In this document: positions 1 through 12,262 of the stretch, in pieces | Position numbering within the stretch: the stretch's first letter is position 1 | How the letters are laid out: each line of letters opens with the position of its first letter | NCBI RefSeq assembly: GCF_036884655.1 | Contig: NC_088339.1 | Span: 26,307,501 to 26,371,500 of the forward strand | Direction: 5' to 3' | DNA from: Musa acuminata AAA Group | Lineage: Eukaryota; Streptophyta; Magnoliopsida; Zingiberales; Musaceae | Length of the DNA: 64,000 nucleotides | The notes under the pieces: model-generated | What the model saw: the letters and a program-made list of their open reading frames with translations, nothing else | Told to the model about the DNA's origin: nothing | Database searches by the model: none | Made by a program: the position numbers and the translations under genes

Positions 1-3000
1 GCCAAACAAATTCCAGTCCTTGCTGAACTGCACTCATTTTTAATCCCATTCTCAGATTGTCTCCTTTTTTTTCTTCCTTGAAACCACTATGTTGCTTGCT
101 ATTAAAGTCAGCCTCTACTTCAAAACTGTCTGGCAAATCCCACTTTCCTCTGCTGCATACAAAGTAACTCCTCCCACATTCAGTGCATACTCCATGTGTC
201 TCATAGGTACTGGTGCATCTATCTAGGAGATTAGAGCTGGACTCAAATCCAGGTGAGGTTCATACTTGAATATGTTGAGAAGAGTATTCTTGTATCCAGC
301 ATGAAACCTAATGTCTATGCATGAAGATCTTGTCATTATTTCTTGCATATACCTAGACAATCACTTCCTACATAAATAGTGAAAAATTGCACTTAAATAA
401 TATATTAGTTCTTCAAAGTATCCTAGTTGGCTGAGATCCTAAGCCATGAAATAAAATTTTAAATAATTAAGGACTTGTTCAAGCTGGTGGCTACTCCAGA
501 ATGCAATATCAAGATCATGCACCACTAAATAGAAAGAACACCCTGACTACAAATGCTAAATTCCAAACTGCAACACAGAACATGGTACTACACAACATAT
601 CAACTTTATGCTAACTCCAATGTGTCATAACCAGTCAATCCTCTTGAAAAGAAAATAGTCACCATGGCAAAGGAGCTAGACCATTTGAATCTGTTTCAAG
701 AATGCAAATTACAGCTCAGTAGAAAGAGAAACAAAACTAAAGACCATTTACTATTTATCATACATCCAACTTGACAAGAGATTAGGCATACAAGAAATCG
801 TGCCACATATAAAATTTGCAATCAGCAAAGGAAAAATGATCAGCTAAGATGCATAGGTACAGCAAACTAACAAACTTCAAAAGCTGACAGGCAGAATATA
901 GGCACCGGTACTTTGATGTTAAAATAATGAGAAAAAAATTAATAATGTGAAGAGGTTTAAAACGAATAAAGCATGAACTAGAAAATTGAATACCAGATAA
1001 ACGAACAGCAACTAAATCAGTTGATACAAGAACAAGCAGGCGAACACAATGTCGCAAGAGCTGAGTAGAATTTTTTCCCAACGAATCCTGTATTGAAAAG
1101 GAGAGGTGAAAACTATTTTTCAGAAATGATAGCTTCTCATAGCATATCATTAAAAAATTAACCTTCTAAAACAGGTAAAATTACATTAAAAAATAACCTC
1201 AGAATTATCTTACAAGGATCCAAGTGTTGAGTGTGCTGAGTCCTTCTTTGGTCCCAGTGAAAGATTTTAGAGATTCAACAGGAAGGCGCAATAATTCTTT
1301 AGCAAGATGTAGTCGTCCAGATGTAGTTTTTGCACTAAAGAACAAGTCTTGCAATAAAGATTCCTTGGTGGACAATATATGTTTGCCATCTGAAGAGCTT
1401 TTACAAAGACCACTAGAAAGCTTGCATGCATCAAGTCGCTTTGACATGTCTCTTACTTCATTTCGTTCACTATCTGACTGTCTCAGTGTAGATTCCATTG
1501 CCTCTACTTCTGCTAGGTAATCCTTACCAGTAGTTAAGATGTCTATAATGCGTACTGCTTCTCGAAGACCACTCATCATGGCACCACCAACAGTATCAGG
1601 GTGCTCCTTGCAGGTTGCTTCACCAGCAAAAAATAAACAATTTGCAACTGTTCTTCCCAAAATATCATAGTCTTCACCAGATGCTCCAACAGCAACATAA
1701 GAGTAAGCACCCCTACTGAATGGGTCCATACCCCAATTTGTCACAACAGATGCAATAGGATCTGGTACAGAAGCTTCACCAAAAAGTTTGCGAAGAACCA
1801 TCAAAGCATGGTTCACGTGATCAGATTTGCTGAAGGTTTGTCTAGCTGCCTTTCCAACTACAAGTGCTATTAGAACAGGTGTCCCAACTGTCTTCTTCAC
1901 ATTCCAAAACATAAAACATTGGCCCCTTTTATCTGTTTCTTCTGCAGTAGCCCCAAAGTAGTCTACGTTTTCATCCCAAAAAGCTTTAGAGAACTCCAAT
2001 ACAACTTTATTTAGCACACCAAAGCCAAGCCTCTTGATAGAAGCCTGCTTCCAATCAGGTAAGGCAGGAGAAAACTTAATTGTCTCTGCCTTCAGACAAC
2101 CAAGTGGAACAGTGATCAAGGCTGCATCCCCTACATATTCCATACCACTCGATGTAATAACTTTGACTTTGTTTTCATCTTGGCCGGCACCACTTATTTC
2201 ATTGGTGTTATAGATGATCTCAGTAACATTTTTGTTTAATTGAATATCAAGTCCCAGGCCTAAACTTTCTATAACTGTGCTGTAACCCCCTTTAATCATA
2301 CAGTGGGGCCCACCAAATCCTCCATAAACATCATCTTGATTCCAGTGAGGAAGTGATACTTCCTTAAGTGATGCAGCACAACCATACTCCAAATGCGCAA
2401 AGTGCCAATCCATCACTCTTCGCTCAAGGGGGCTCAAAATATTAGTTTTAATATCATGGTCAGCACCATCTGTCAATCTAGAAGCTGAGGAATTTACAGA
2501 AGCATCCACTGTTGCTGAATCATAAACCACACTTAGTTTATTGAATTCTACAGAATCTGATGTTGCCTTAGACATCCGCCGCTTCCTAATGGCATATTCC
2601 AATCCATCCTCGAGACACATTTCCATTGCACCCTCACCATTTTGTGCAACAAGAAGTACCATGTCATCAAGAAGACTATTATATTCAGCTTCCAGAGCTT
2701 CATCTAAGTCAGCTGGAACTTTAAGACCTGTGACTATATCATAAAGAGGACAATCACTGTTCAAAACAGTTAACTCAAGACCCAACTGGTTACAGATTAA
2801 GGATGATGGATCTGGTCTTCTTTCAGTTGCAACATCAGCCTCTACACCAGTGATAATGCTGGCACCAAGATCAACAGGAACTGAAAGTGATGAGCGGTCT
2901 GTGTATACACGACCACCAACTCTATCTCGAGCCTCGAGAACAGTTACGGAAAAGCCTTGGCGATGCAAATGACGTGCTGCAGTTAAGCCAGCAGGACCAG

Positions 3001-6000
3001 CTCCAACAATGATTATCCTCTTGTGAATGTTTAGACCAGATTCAGTACTATTATTCACCTCTAAAGATTGTGCAAAAGATGAATGAATCTTAGCATTTTC
3101 TTTCACCATGTTTGTCACATTGTGCATATCAGAAAAAGCCTCTATGTGCTGTGAGGAACCATCAGTCTTTGATCCACAATCAAATGGTGGATCAATCATA
3201 GAAGGAATAGATGTTTCCGCAATGTCTTCTTTCTGAGCATCATTGCACCTCACCCCTTCATCATATGGAGAAAATTTCTCATACTCACTCCTTAAGTTAC
3301 AGACCAAATCTGAGCACACAGGATCCCCAGCTATGAAAGTTTTGGGTGGTTCTCTTTCACATATTAGAACCACTGGCGACAAATCTAGTTCTGTATTAGC
3401 ATTTTCCTTAACTTGCACATTTACAGAAGGCTTTGGCACACATTGCTCTGAAGCAATTCCAGCATTAATGTAACCCTGCAGAAAACTAGTAAGAATCTGG
3501 ATGTCTATTCTTAACGTCATGAAAAAAAAGAGCAGCATACCAAATCTTTAAAATTTAAACTTCAGAGCATCCTGAGCACAGAAGTGCTTGGCCCAAAATA
3601 CAAGATCATTTATAAGAAACCTTAGTTATTGAAAAACAAAATCCCTTCAGGAAAAAAGAGGAAGTCCGACCACACATATCCTACAAAATCAGTATCAAAA
3701 ACTCTCGTTTGTTACATGGAACCAAATAACTAAGACTTGATTGCAGGTATTCAACTTCAGCGATACTTGAAGAAGGATAACAATCAACATTAATAGATAA
3801 TATGATATTAACATGGAAATGAAGAAATATATATATTCTTTCCTATAAGAAAACTTACATTTTGGTCAAGAAACATATAGATCTCACGAATGAGGGATTG
3901 ACGTGCTGATTCATCTTTCGAAGAAGCATCAGTTACACCACAGTTCATAAGAGGAAGTATGTGCTTCACATCTTTACTCCAACAACCTAGAATAAAGTTC
4001 CTGACATGCAAAGCAATAAGGATGTCTAATTTAAGTTTAAAAAATAGCAATCAAAAACCAGAAATTCCGTAAGTCGAATGAAAAGTTTCAACCACCATTA
4101 AAAATAACCATGATTTAGAAAAAGATAAAACTAAAACATGTAACAAGTTTCAAAGTGCACAAATAAGAAAACACATAAGCTAAAAGCAAAAAAGGTTTTT
4201 GATCATGTCTTTAGTATCAACTTTTGAGTTAAAAATTCCCTATTTAAAAAATCACGAAAATTAACTGCACATTTTCACGAAAATGTAACTTACCTGCAAT
4301 CCAAATATTCTTGAAGACCACCTCTACGCTTTAAGATGTCCCTAAATTTGATCTTCTCAATTGGACTAACAGCATGAGCTTTTAGCCCAGTTGCTACTGC
4401 TACTGAACCATCATAAGAAACCTCATCTAAGGAATGTGCACATGACTTATCTCTTTGTCTAAGAGACTGGTCTTCATTAGTGGCAGACAAGTTTGCAAAA
4501 GGTCCTTGCTCATGCATTAGAACTTCCCAGTCAGCATCTCCCTCATATGCCATGTCACCATGCCTATGTATCTTTGTATTACGGACCACACGGGAAATTG
4601 TTGATTGGTTATATACATCACACTCGGATACTGAAGATGGTTCAGTTTGATGAGTTTCTGTCTGATTGAATCTAGTCTCAGAATTCACCACATAAGGATC
4701 CTCAATGGTAAAAGGAACTCGACTCTTGGTGGAAGATGGCTCTTTGGAGGCATCATATAGTATGTGATTTACCAGTGAAACTCCCTGAATATTTGCACTC
4801 AACGATTGGTGTATGACATCATCAGGTTGAGGATTCTCATCAGATGAGATGTTGGCAGGTAAGAGTTGTGAATTACAAGATCTCATAATATCTGTCGATT
4901 GATCTGGATGGACAACAACAGCGTCAATTTTTTCTACCTTCTCACCAAAATTTGAGAAACATAAACAAGGCAAAGTTCCACCATATTCTCGGCTGCTACT
5001 GACTCCGTGATGGAACCTACAGTCATTATGTAGCTGACACTTTTGGCAATTGATGTTTGGTGAAATCTCAGAGGAAGGCCATGATAATTCATCATGACCT
5101 TCAGGTTCTATTGCATGCAGTCTTTCTTTCGCAGATGATATCTTCTCACAATTATAATAAGGTCTTTCAAAAGCTTCCTCAGAAGTTAAGTTGAGTATTT
5201 TATCCTCATTTAAATTTTTATCGCATGAATCAATGGACGCATCATTATGTAAAGCCCCTACAACTTCCTTCCTCTGCCTTTTGAGAGAATAAATTTCTCC
5301 AGAAACCCCAGTGATAACTTCGTTTAAAGCATTACCATGTTCCTTGCATTTTTCTGACATCCTAAGCACATGTTCAGAACATGAACCTTGAACTGATAAC
5401 CCATGAGTACCATCAGAAAGTTTGTTTCCATCCTTAGCTGGTGATTCATTTGATCTATGAGAACACTGTCTAATCCTAGTCCCATTACATATCATCGAAA
5501 AAAGATGGTCAGAAGTTGATAGACCCACAGTCGCACTCCCATTGGTGAAATGTTTGAGACTATTCCCCTGCCTTGCTATCTTATCAGTAAACTGGTGAGG
5601 TAGCTTCTCGTCAGACGTTTCATAAGGACTTTGATTCATCTTATGGTCATTTCCCACACATTTTTCTGACTGTTGTTTTGGTAAAACAGTTATCTCGTTC
5701 GTTGCTTCAACAGAATCAGAACTCAAGACGTGAAATGAAGATGGTGCAGAACTACCAAAATTTCCCTCATGACGTAGAACAGAACCACCACAAGCATCAA
5801 ATTTTGCACTTTCCATAACTTCAAGGCCAGAAATAGAAGAAGCCTCATGAGTTGAATTTCGGGGTAATTGTTTGGAAGTTCCACCTGAACTATGACTTGA
5901 CAACTTGGAAGATATTGAAGTAGGTACCCTACCTTCTTGAGGCATAGATGAGCAAGAGAGAGTTTTTCCGGAGGCAGAAGTCTGTTTTTTCACCAACATT

Positions 6001-6920
6001 TCATCGTCAGATTTCCCACCCAAATGTCCATCTGGTGTACTATTGATCTTCATCTCTGTAACTATACCATGAGGCTTTGGACCCCTAATTTTGGTGACAA
6101 GTTCCAATTGTGCTCCATCAGGAATTGAAGGCAGACCACTGTTTAACAGAGGAGATCTCTCAAGGTTTGGAACCAAATCTTTGGAAACCATACCAGTTCC
6201 GCACATCAATTCATCATCAGTACTCGGAGTTCTATCTTTTGCCTTTGTTTTTTTAGTCGGATGAACCCTTTTGACAAAAGTTGATAGTGAATCTCCCAAA
6301 CTCACGTCTGAAGAATCCTCTGAGCTGCTGCGAAGACCTGAAACACCTTTAGCCCCATCTTTCATGGTTAAATCATGCCTGGATCTTCTGCTTCCAGGAT
6401 TCCCTAGATGCCCTAACTGCACATTGTCACCTCCCATGTTGTCCACCTTCTCCAACAAGCCTAACCCATCCAACAGGAGGGATTTCTTTTCACCTATGGA
6501 TGCGGCGTCACCAACAGCTTTACCCCTCTTTGGACCCTTCAGCTTCTTCTTGAAACTGGCTAATGTATCGTCCATCTCGCCGTACTCGGCCTTCTCGTCA
6601 TGCCTAGGGTTTTCAGCCCTGGCACGAGGGGAAGCGGGCTTACCCTTGTTCGCAACCCTTGCCTTCTTGACCTTGAAAAGACAACCAATCGGCTGCTCGT
6701 CCTCATCCAATACTCCGACACCTGCCTCAGCCGAGGGTAATGATTTCCTCTTGCGCTCCTTCTTCTCCATCTTCGAAATCACCGACGTAGGTTGCGGGGA
6801 TCCGGATTCTACAGGACCACTACCAGCGACGGAAACATTAGACCCCTTCTCCCGTTCCCTCAGCGCCCGCCCAGGGCCAGCCCGTGCATCATCAAGACCG
6901 CTCTTTTTCCGCTGTTTCAT
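1..6920 (-). CDS. LDL3: LDL3-like lysine-specific histone demethylase (SWIRM + FAD amine oxidase), 3' end cut by window edge
   Basis: A flavin-dependent histone lysine demethylase of the plant LSD1-like group, expected to act on methylated H3K4 in the nucleus. I read six phase-consistent exons: 6920-4294, 4000-3859, 3475-1214, 1087-994, 524-475 and 241 to beyond position 1. The ATG at 6918-6920 opens a long basic, Ser-rich, low-complexity region of about 840 residues. A SWIRM domain follows, spanning exons 1-3 and ending in DQNGYINAGIASE. The amine oxidase begins with the FAD dinucleotide motif IIIVGAGPAGLTAARHL and VLEARDRVGGRVYT near residue 1080, and includes GGFGGPHCMIKGGYSTV and the late FAGEATCKEHPDTVGGAMMSG FAD-binding segment. 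The long N-terminal extension and added C-terminal region fit LDL3 rather than the shorter FLD/LDL1/LDL2. The exon 5 donor (GTCCTT) is weak, so that boundary is least certain. The reading frame is open throughout. Confidence 0.85.
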
Positions 6921-7380
6921 CGGTATCGATAATCCGAAACCGTCGAGGGCTCACGCGCCCTTCAGCAGGGGAGGGATCATCGGGGGAGGAAGGGAAGGGA
7001 GGTCCGTGATCGAGAAGAGCGCACCAATGTCCGTTTCTTGGAGGACGAAAGAGAAAAGATCGTACCGTTTCGAGGAAGGGCAGGCGCGGGAGGAGAGGAG
7101 GGGAGGAAAGCGCCTCACCTGAGGATCTTTGCTGACGTTGCTGCTGCGTCGGCGGCGACGGGTATCGCCAGCGGGAGGAGGGCGGGGCCGGCGGTGGCTG
7201 GTGAGAGGAGAGTGCGGGAGAGAGCGAGGGCTAACGGGTATTTTGTTGGGGAACGGAGAGAAGAAGAGTAATGTGGGCGGGGTTGAGTTAACCTCTTGCA
7301 AGGCAATGATTCCCTTTCTGTGGAGGACCTGTCTCTCGCTCTCTCCCCCTCTGACTTGTGTCATGGGAGCCTTCTTTCAT
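6921..7380 (-). promoter_or_regulatory. 5' leader and promoter side of the LDL3-like gene
   Basis: This stretch lies directly upstream of the LDL3-like ATG. It is GC- and purine-rich in the plus reading (CT-rich in the transcript), as plant 5' leaders often are. A sequence CAG/GTGAGG readable on the minus strand near 7118-7125 could be the donor of a 5'UTR intron, but no matching acceptor is clear. I see no convincing TATA box. Open frames here overlap one another on both strands and do not resemble a known protein, so I do not call them genes. Confidence 0.4.
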
Positions 7381-8519
7381 GCCCCTTTTATTTAATTTCT
7401 TTATTTCATAATAAAAATTTGGTAAACTTTAAAATTATTTTTTAATTAATAGTTTTTTTATTTATTCTTACCGAACGTCTCTTATTTCCTATACGACGAA
7501 ATTATTCCCTACTCGTGTCTCGTCCATCGTCACCTCTCGATCTTGTTACTCATCGATTGTGGCTTTTGCCCCTCACCATTGTGGTTATTTTCACTTTACT
7601 TATATAGTTTAAGTTTCTACCTTCGTTATCCACTCCTTAATGTTTCGATCACCTCTCGCTTTGTTTTACATTTATGGACTTTAACCTCCTCATAAGAGCT
7701 GCCATCGAGGCATCTCGCTTTCTACTCAACACTTTTATTGGAAGCCAAAAATCTATCATCATCTCTCATCTTGGATGTCTGAGCGATGAGAGCGAGGTTG
7801 CATTAGCGGGGATGATGACAATGTTTTCCTAGCAAAAGTATTTTGGCAAGGTAAGGAATAGGAAATAATCAACTAGAGAGACGTAGGAAGAAAAGAGAAG
7901 ATATAAATACAAAGAAAGAGAATAAGAAATATCAGAGCAACTATACCTCCTGAAAAAGATGAAAAAGATAATTGATAAAGATGGTGCAAAAAGAGAGGAT
8001 GTAAAGCAAAGATTGAAAAAGATGGGAGGGAAGACGAACACGATAAGACCTTACGATAAAACGAAGATGGTCATGAGTAATATCATCTTTTAGGAATCAG
8101 AAGACAAAATAAATGAAAAATGATGTCAATAGGGAAAAAATAAAAATAAAAAAATGGTTTTTTTAAATTACCCATATAAATTAATTTTTTTTATAGATAT
8201 CCCATGACTTAAATTTATAGATTTATAAAAACTGAGTGAGTCTCAAAGCGTAAAGGTTTTAACTTTAATTTTTTATTAGAACAATTCATCACAAATTGCT
8301 CAGTTAAAGATTATGGAATATAGAATTAAACAGTTCACCTTCCAAGTGCTATGATCAAGCATTTTAGCTGGGGCCCGTCCTTGCAATAAGATCGAATCGG
8401 GAGCCAAGCCCAAGCTCAACTATTTCTCTTCTCTTACCGGATCCGCGTGATGAGACTTAGCGGGCGGCTGGTTCCTTCCTGAAGCTGCAATTGAAATCCG
8501 AATCCGAAATCCACTAGAG
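7381..8519. other. Intergenic spacer between divergent LDL3 and PPR genes
   Basis: AT-rich spacer of about 1.1 kb between two genes transcribed away from each other. It must contain both promoters. The composition becomes purine-rich around 7850-8050, and T/A-rich stretches surround 8140-8220. No coding exon, tRNA or terminal repeat was recognised. Confidence 0.5.
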
Positions 8520-8625
8520 ATGGTGCAATCGGATATCGGGTCGGGTGGAGTCCGCGTGCTTAAGCTACCTTACCCGTTCTCTCGACAGAAGACGTGTTGG
8601 CTACCGAGTCGCCGCTCATGGTGTC

Positions 8626-10671
8626 ATGATCCCGTACTCGCAATGCATCGAACACCTCTCCAAGTACTGCACCTCCGTCGCCAAATGTACGCAAGCCCAC
8701 GCCTTCCTCCTCCGCACCGCCCTCCTCGACGACCCACGATGCACCAGCAAGCTCATCTCCTTCCTTGCCGTCTCCCCCTCCGGCGATCTCGGCTACGCCC
8801 GCAGGGTTTTCGCCCAGCTGCGGCGCCCTCCCGACCTCTTCCTATGGAACGCAATGATCCGCGGCCATGCCCGTGGCCCCGATCCGCCCGCCGGCCTCTC
8901 CTTCTTCCGCCTTATGCTCCGCGCCGGCGTCGCGCCAGATCACCATACGTACCCCTTCGTGCTCACGGCCTGCGCCCGCTCGCGCGCGCTCGAGCACGGG
9001 ATGAGGTTCCACGGGGAGACCATCAAGGCTGGGCTCGACACTGACGTCTACGTGCTCAACGCATTGCTTCAGTTGTACACCTATTGCGGCTGCTTCGGAG
9101 CCGCTCACCAGTTGTTCGACGGAAACCCTCATAGAGATGTCGTGTCATGGAACATCATTATGAGAGGTTACGTCCTCGAAGGCTTTTCCGAGCGGGCACT
9201 GCATCTGTTAGAGGGGATGAAAGACATGGGTATCAAACCAGATGATGTCACGTTGATAAGTCTGGTGTCGGCTTGCTCTGGATCTGGTGATTTGGATCGA
9301 GGGCGATCGCTCCATTCGTATGCCAGTGAGCTCGGTCTGGTGACGAAGAGCCTCAATTTGGGGAACGCCATCCTGGACATGTATTGCAAGTGCGGAGACT
9401 TGGAGTCGGCACAGAGTCTCTTCAATGAGATGGAGGAGAGAGATCTGTTGACATGGACAACCATGGTATCCGGTCTGGCAAAATGGGGCTCGTTTCAGGA
9501 GGCGTTGGCGTTGTTTCGAAGCATGCAGCGCAACGAGGTAAGGCCGGACGAGGTGATACTTGTGACGATGCTGTCTGTCTGTGCTCATATGGGAGCTCTG
9601 GACCAAGGCAAATACATTCACCTCTTGATGGACCGGCAGGGAGTCAACCGTGATGTTGTGATCGAGACTGCTCTGGTGGACATGTATGCAAAATGTGGGG
9701 GTCTAGAATTTGCTCTGCAGGTCTTCGAGGAGATGAGGGACAGGAATGTCTTCACTTGGAATGCAGTCATCGGCGGACTAGCGATGCATGGACATGGTCG
9801 ACGTGCACTGCAGCTTTTCGGGAGGATGAACAAGGAGAGGATCGTGCCCGACGACGTCACCTTCATAGGACTACTATCCGCATGCAGCCATGCAGGATTG
9901 GTGGACGAGGGCCTTAAATATTTCAGGATGATGGAGGAGGTATACCAGATCAGGCCACGGATGGAGCACTATGGGTGTGTGGTGGATATGCTCTGTAGGG
10001 CGAGACTGCTGCAAGACGCTTTGGCATTCATAGAGAGCATGCCCATCAGACCAAATGTGGTTATGTGGGCAGGTCTCATTGGTGCTTGTAGGGCTGCTGG
10101 AGATATCGAGCTTGCAGAGAGGCTCGGTCAACGCGTCATCGAGTTGGAGCCTGACATCTGTGATCGATACGTGATGCTATCCAATCTTTATGCGGGTGCT
10201 CGAAGGTGGGACGAGGCCTTGGAGGTCAGGCAGCTGATGAGAGCCAAAGGAATCGAGAAAGCTCCGGGAATAAGTTGGATCGAGTTGAATGGGACAGTTC
10301 AAGAATTCGTCGTCGGCGATAGATCTCACCACCAAACAGAGCAAATCTACATGATGGTGGAAGAGATGTGGCACAGGGTTAAGGCAGCAGGCCATGTCAC
10401 AAGCACTACGGATGTACTCTTTAACATAGAAGAGGAAGAGAAAGAGCACTCTCTGTTCTTCCACAGTGAGAAGATGGCTGTCGCATTTGGTTTGATGAGC
10501 AGTGCTCCTGGCTCGCCGATTCGAATCACGAAGAATCTTCGTGTGTGCGGCGATTGCCATTCTTTCCTAAAGGCTGTTTCCGAGGTTTTTGGTAGAGAGA
10601 TCATTGCGAGGGATCGGAGTCGATTTCACCATTTCAGAGGAGGCCTTTGCTCATGCAATGACTTCTGGTAG
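8626..10671 (+). CDS. PLS-class pentatricopeptide repeat protein with DYW domain (organelle RNA editing factor)
   Basis: An intronless PPR protein of 681 residues, predicted to enter chloroplasts or mitochondria and direct C-to-U editing of a specific transcript. The frame is open from about 8545, but the first ATG in frame is at 8626 (MIPYSQCIEHL), which I take as the start. Repeats of P, L and S type run through the body, with recurring units such as NALLQLYTYCG, DVVSWNIIMRGY, NAILDMYCKCGDLESA, TALVDMYAKCGGLEFA and NVFTWNAVIGGLAMHG. E/E+ segments follow (GISWIELNG, HHQTEQIY). The C-terminal deaminase-like DYW domain has HSEKMAVAFG (HxE zinc/catalytic motif), RVCGDCHSFLK (CxxCH) and ends CSCNDFW. 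The last three residues are DFW rather than DYW. The gene is GC-rich, as usual for monocot single-exon PPR genes. The editing target cannot be read from the sequence. Confidence 0.9.
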   Translation: MIPYSQCIEHLSKYCTSVAKCTQAHAFLLRTALLDDPRCTSKLISFLAVSPSGDLGYARRVFAQLRRPPDLFLWNAMIRGHARGPDPPAGLSFFRLMLRAGVAPDHHTYPFVLTACARSRALEHGMRFHGETIKAGLDTDVYVLNALLQLYTYCGCFGAAHQLFDGNPHRDVVSWNIIMRGYVLEGFSERALHLLEGMKDMGIKPDDVTLISLVSACSGSGDLDRGRSLHSYASELGLVTKSLNLGNAILDMYCKCGDLESAQSLFNEMEERDLLTWTTMVSGLAKWGSFQEALALFRSMQRNEVRPDEVILVTMLSVCAHMGALDQGKYIHLLMDRQGVNRDVVIETALVDMYAKCGGLEFALQVFEEMRDRNVFTWNAVIGGLAMHGHGRRALQLFGRMNKERIVPDDVTFIGLLSACSHAGLVDEGLKYFRMMEEVYQIRPRMEHYGCVVDMLCRARLLQDALAFIESMPIRPNVVMWAGLIGACRAAGDIELAERLGQRVIELEPDICDRYVMLSNLYAGARRWDEALEVRQLMRAKGIEKAPGISWIELNGTVQEFVVGDRSHHQTEQIYMMVEEMWHRVKAAGHVTSTTDVLFNIEEEEKEHSLFFHSEKMAVAFGLMSSAPGSPIRITKNLRVCGDCHSFLKAVSEVFGREIIARDRSRFHHFRGGLCSCNDFW

Positions 10672-12262
10672 CTGCAACGACGACGGCCAATCTAATATAC
10701 TGCAGTAACCTGTAAAACTATGAGATATCACGATTATTTCCTGTTCATGTACAGGTTGTCGATCGGATTTAAGATCAATTTGTTCGTGATAGACATCTCT
10801 GTCACGGACTCCGCAGCCAATCTAGAAACATGACTCGTTTTTCGAGCGACATGATCGCGTATCGTTGTTCACATGCAAGCCAGCGTTGACATTGTGGCGC
10901 TTACGAAAGAAAGACTATGATCCGAATCTGCTTCGATACATGAAGGAAAAGTCAGCTCTCGATTATAAGTCAGCGGTCTCCGTTCTGTAGCAATGCGCAT
11001 CTCCACAGTAAGGATCTCGCCACCCTGAATGCTGATGACTTGTTTGTTCCTAGTCAAGAAGAACCGAAGAGCCGCATCGCTGTCAGAATTGATCCCAGCA
11101 GTGAATCCAGGAAACAATCAATGGATCACTGCGAGATTTTGTTTCTTGAGGTCAGAATACATGTTAGATCAGTACTGTGCTACACACAAGCTGTGACTCA
11201 CTCAGCCTCGGATAATTTAAGTAGATCACGGTAACGAAGAATCCCGGCGAAGCTTGAAGCATGGCCGCCATGGAAGAGAAGACCACGTGCTATGAGGTAG
11301 GATAGAGACCTGACCGTGGCCATGATTGGTTAGGCTGCGTTGAATACATCTTCATCGCCATTAATCTCTTCACGAGACCAATCGGATTGGATGTCATGCG
11401 TTACGCCATCGATCTACCCCATGCGTTGCATGCCGGAAGAGATCACCATTACGCTGCGTCTCGGTGATGGCTCTACATGTCGAGGGCGGAGCTGGCTTGC
11501 ACAAGAAACCACTACTTTATGCATTAGACAACCAGCAGCTGACGCATCTGGATGCATGGCGTTGAACGTGTTTAAAGTAACAAGAACAGATGTATCACCT
11601 CGAGGGATTTTTAAGGGGCTGACTTCACTGTCTGTGAAAGACAACCAAAATTATGGTTTGACTTTGCTGCCAAGTGGATGGGCAAGGCTGTGAGGTACTA
11701 CTGTATCAAAGCTTATGTATGAACGAGGAGTTGGGGTCGGAGCTGACCCGAGTCCCGAAGCCTTAAATTCTAATGCCGGCATGGCCGACATGCTCTCCGG
11801 ATGGGGTGCTCCCATCACAAGTACAATCCTAGGACTCAACCCAATTTGACGCTTGCAATATATGTATATTAGGAGTAAAAAGTCAAGAGTGGGATGAGCT
11901 GAGTTGATCTGAAACGACAATGAGTTGGAATTGGGACCCAGCCGCCGTGCTGGAGGACCAGTGACAGGATTCTTGTGGCTAGGCTTTACGCAGCCGTAAC
12001 AAAAGAGAAGAAGAAGAAGAAGATGGCGGAATCCACCCACTGTGGACAAGAGTGGAGGAGGGAAAGCCGTAGCACAACCCAAATTGTTCTTTCCTTCCTG
12101 ATACGATTATTTTACAGGCCAACCGCCCACTATTAGTAAGACGGAAAAGAAAAGAAATAGATGAATCAGAAAAATAGAATAAAAAATGTTGTGCTTGTAT
12201 GTGTCCTAAAACTGTGAACCCAAAGGATTGAAACTAAGTGCAAAAATAATGAGCGCTTCATG
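10672..12262. other. Convergent intergenic spacer between PPR and MATE genes
   Basis: This 1.6-kb stretch holds the 3'UTRs of two convergent genes. Minus-strand 3'UTR sequence of the MATE gene probably occupies the part near 12,000-12,262. Short open frames at 11,340-11,693 (+) and 11,651-12,082 (-) overlap on opposite strands and show no recognisable domain, so I do not call them genes. Confidence 0.45.

Noticed and set aside
6271..7122. Long plus-strand open frame opposite the first LDL3 exon
   Set aside because: It is the antisense shadow of the low-complexity, Ser-rich first exon. The minus-strand reading carries continuous domain homology and the plus reading has none.
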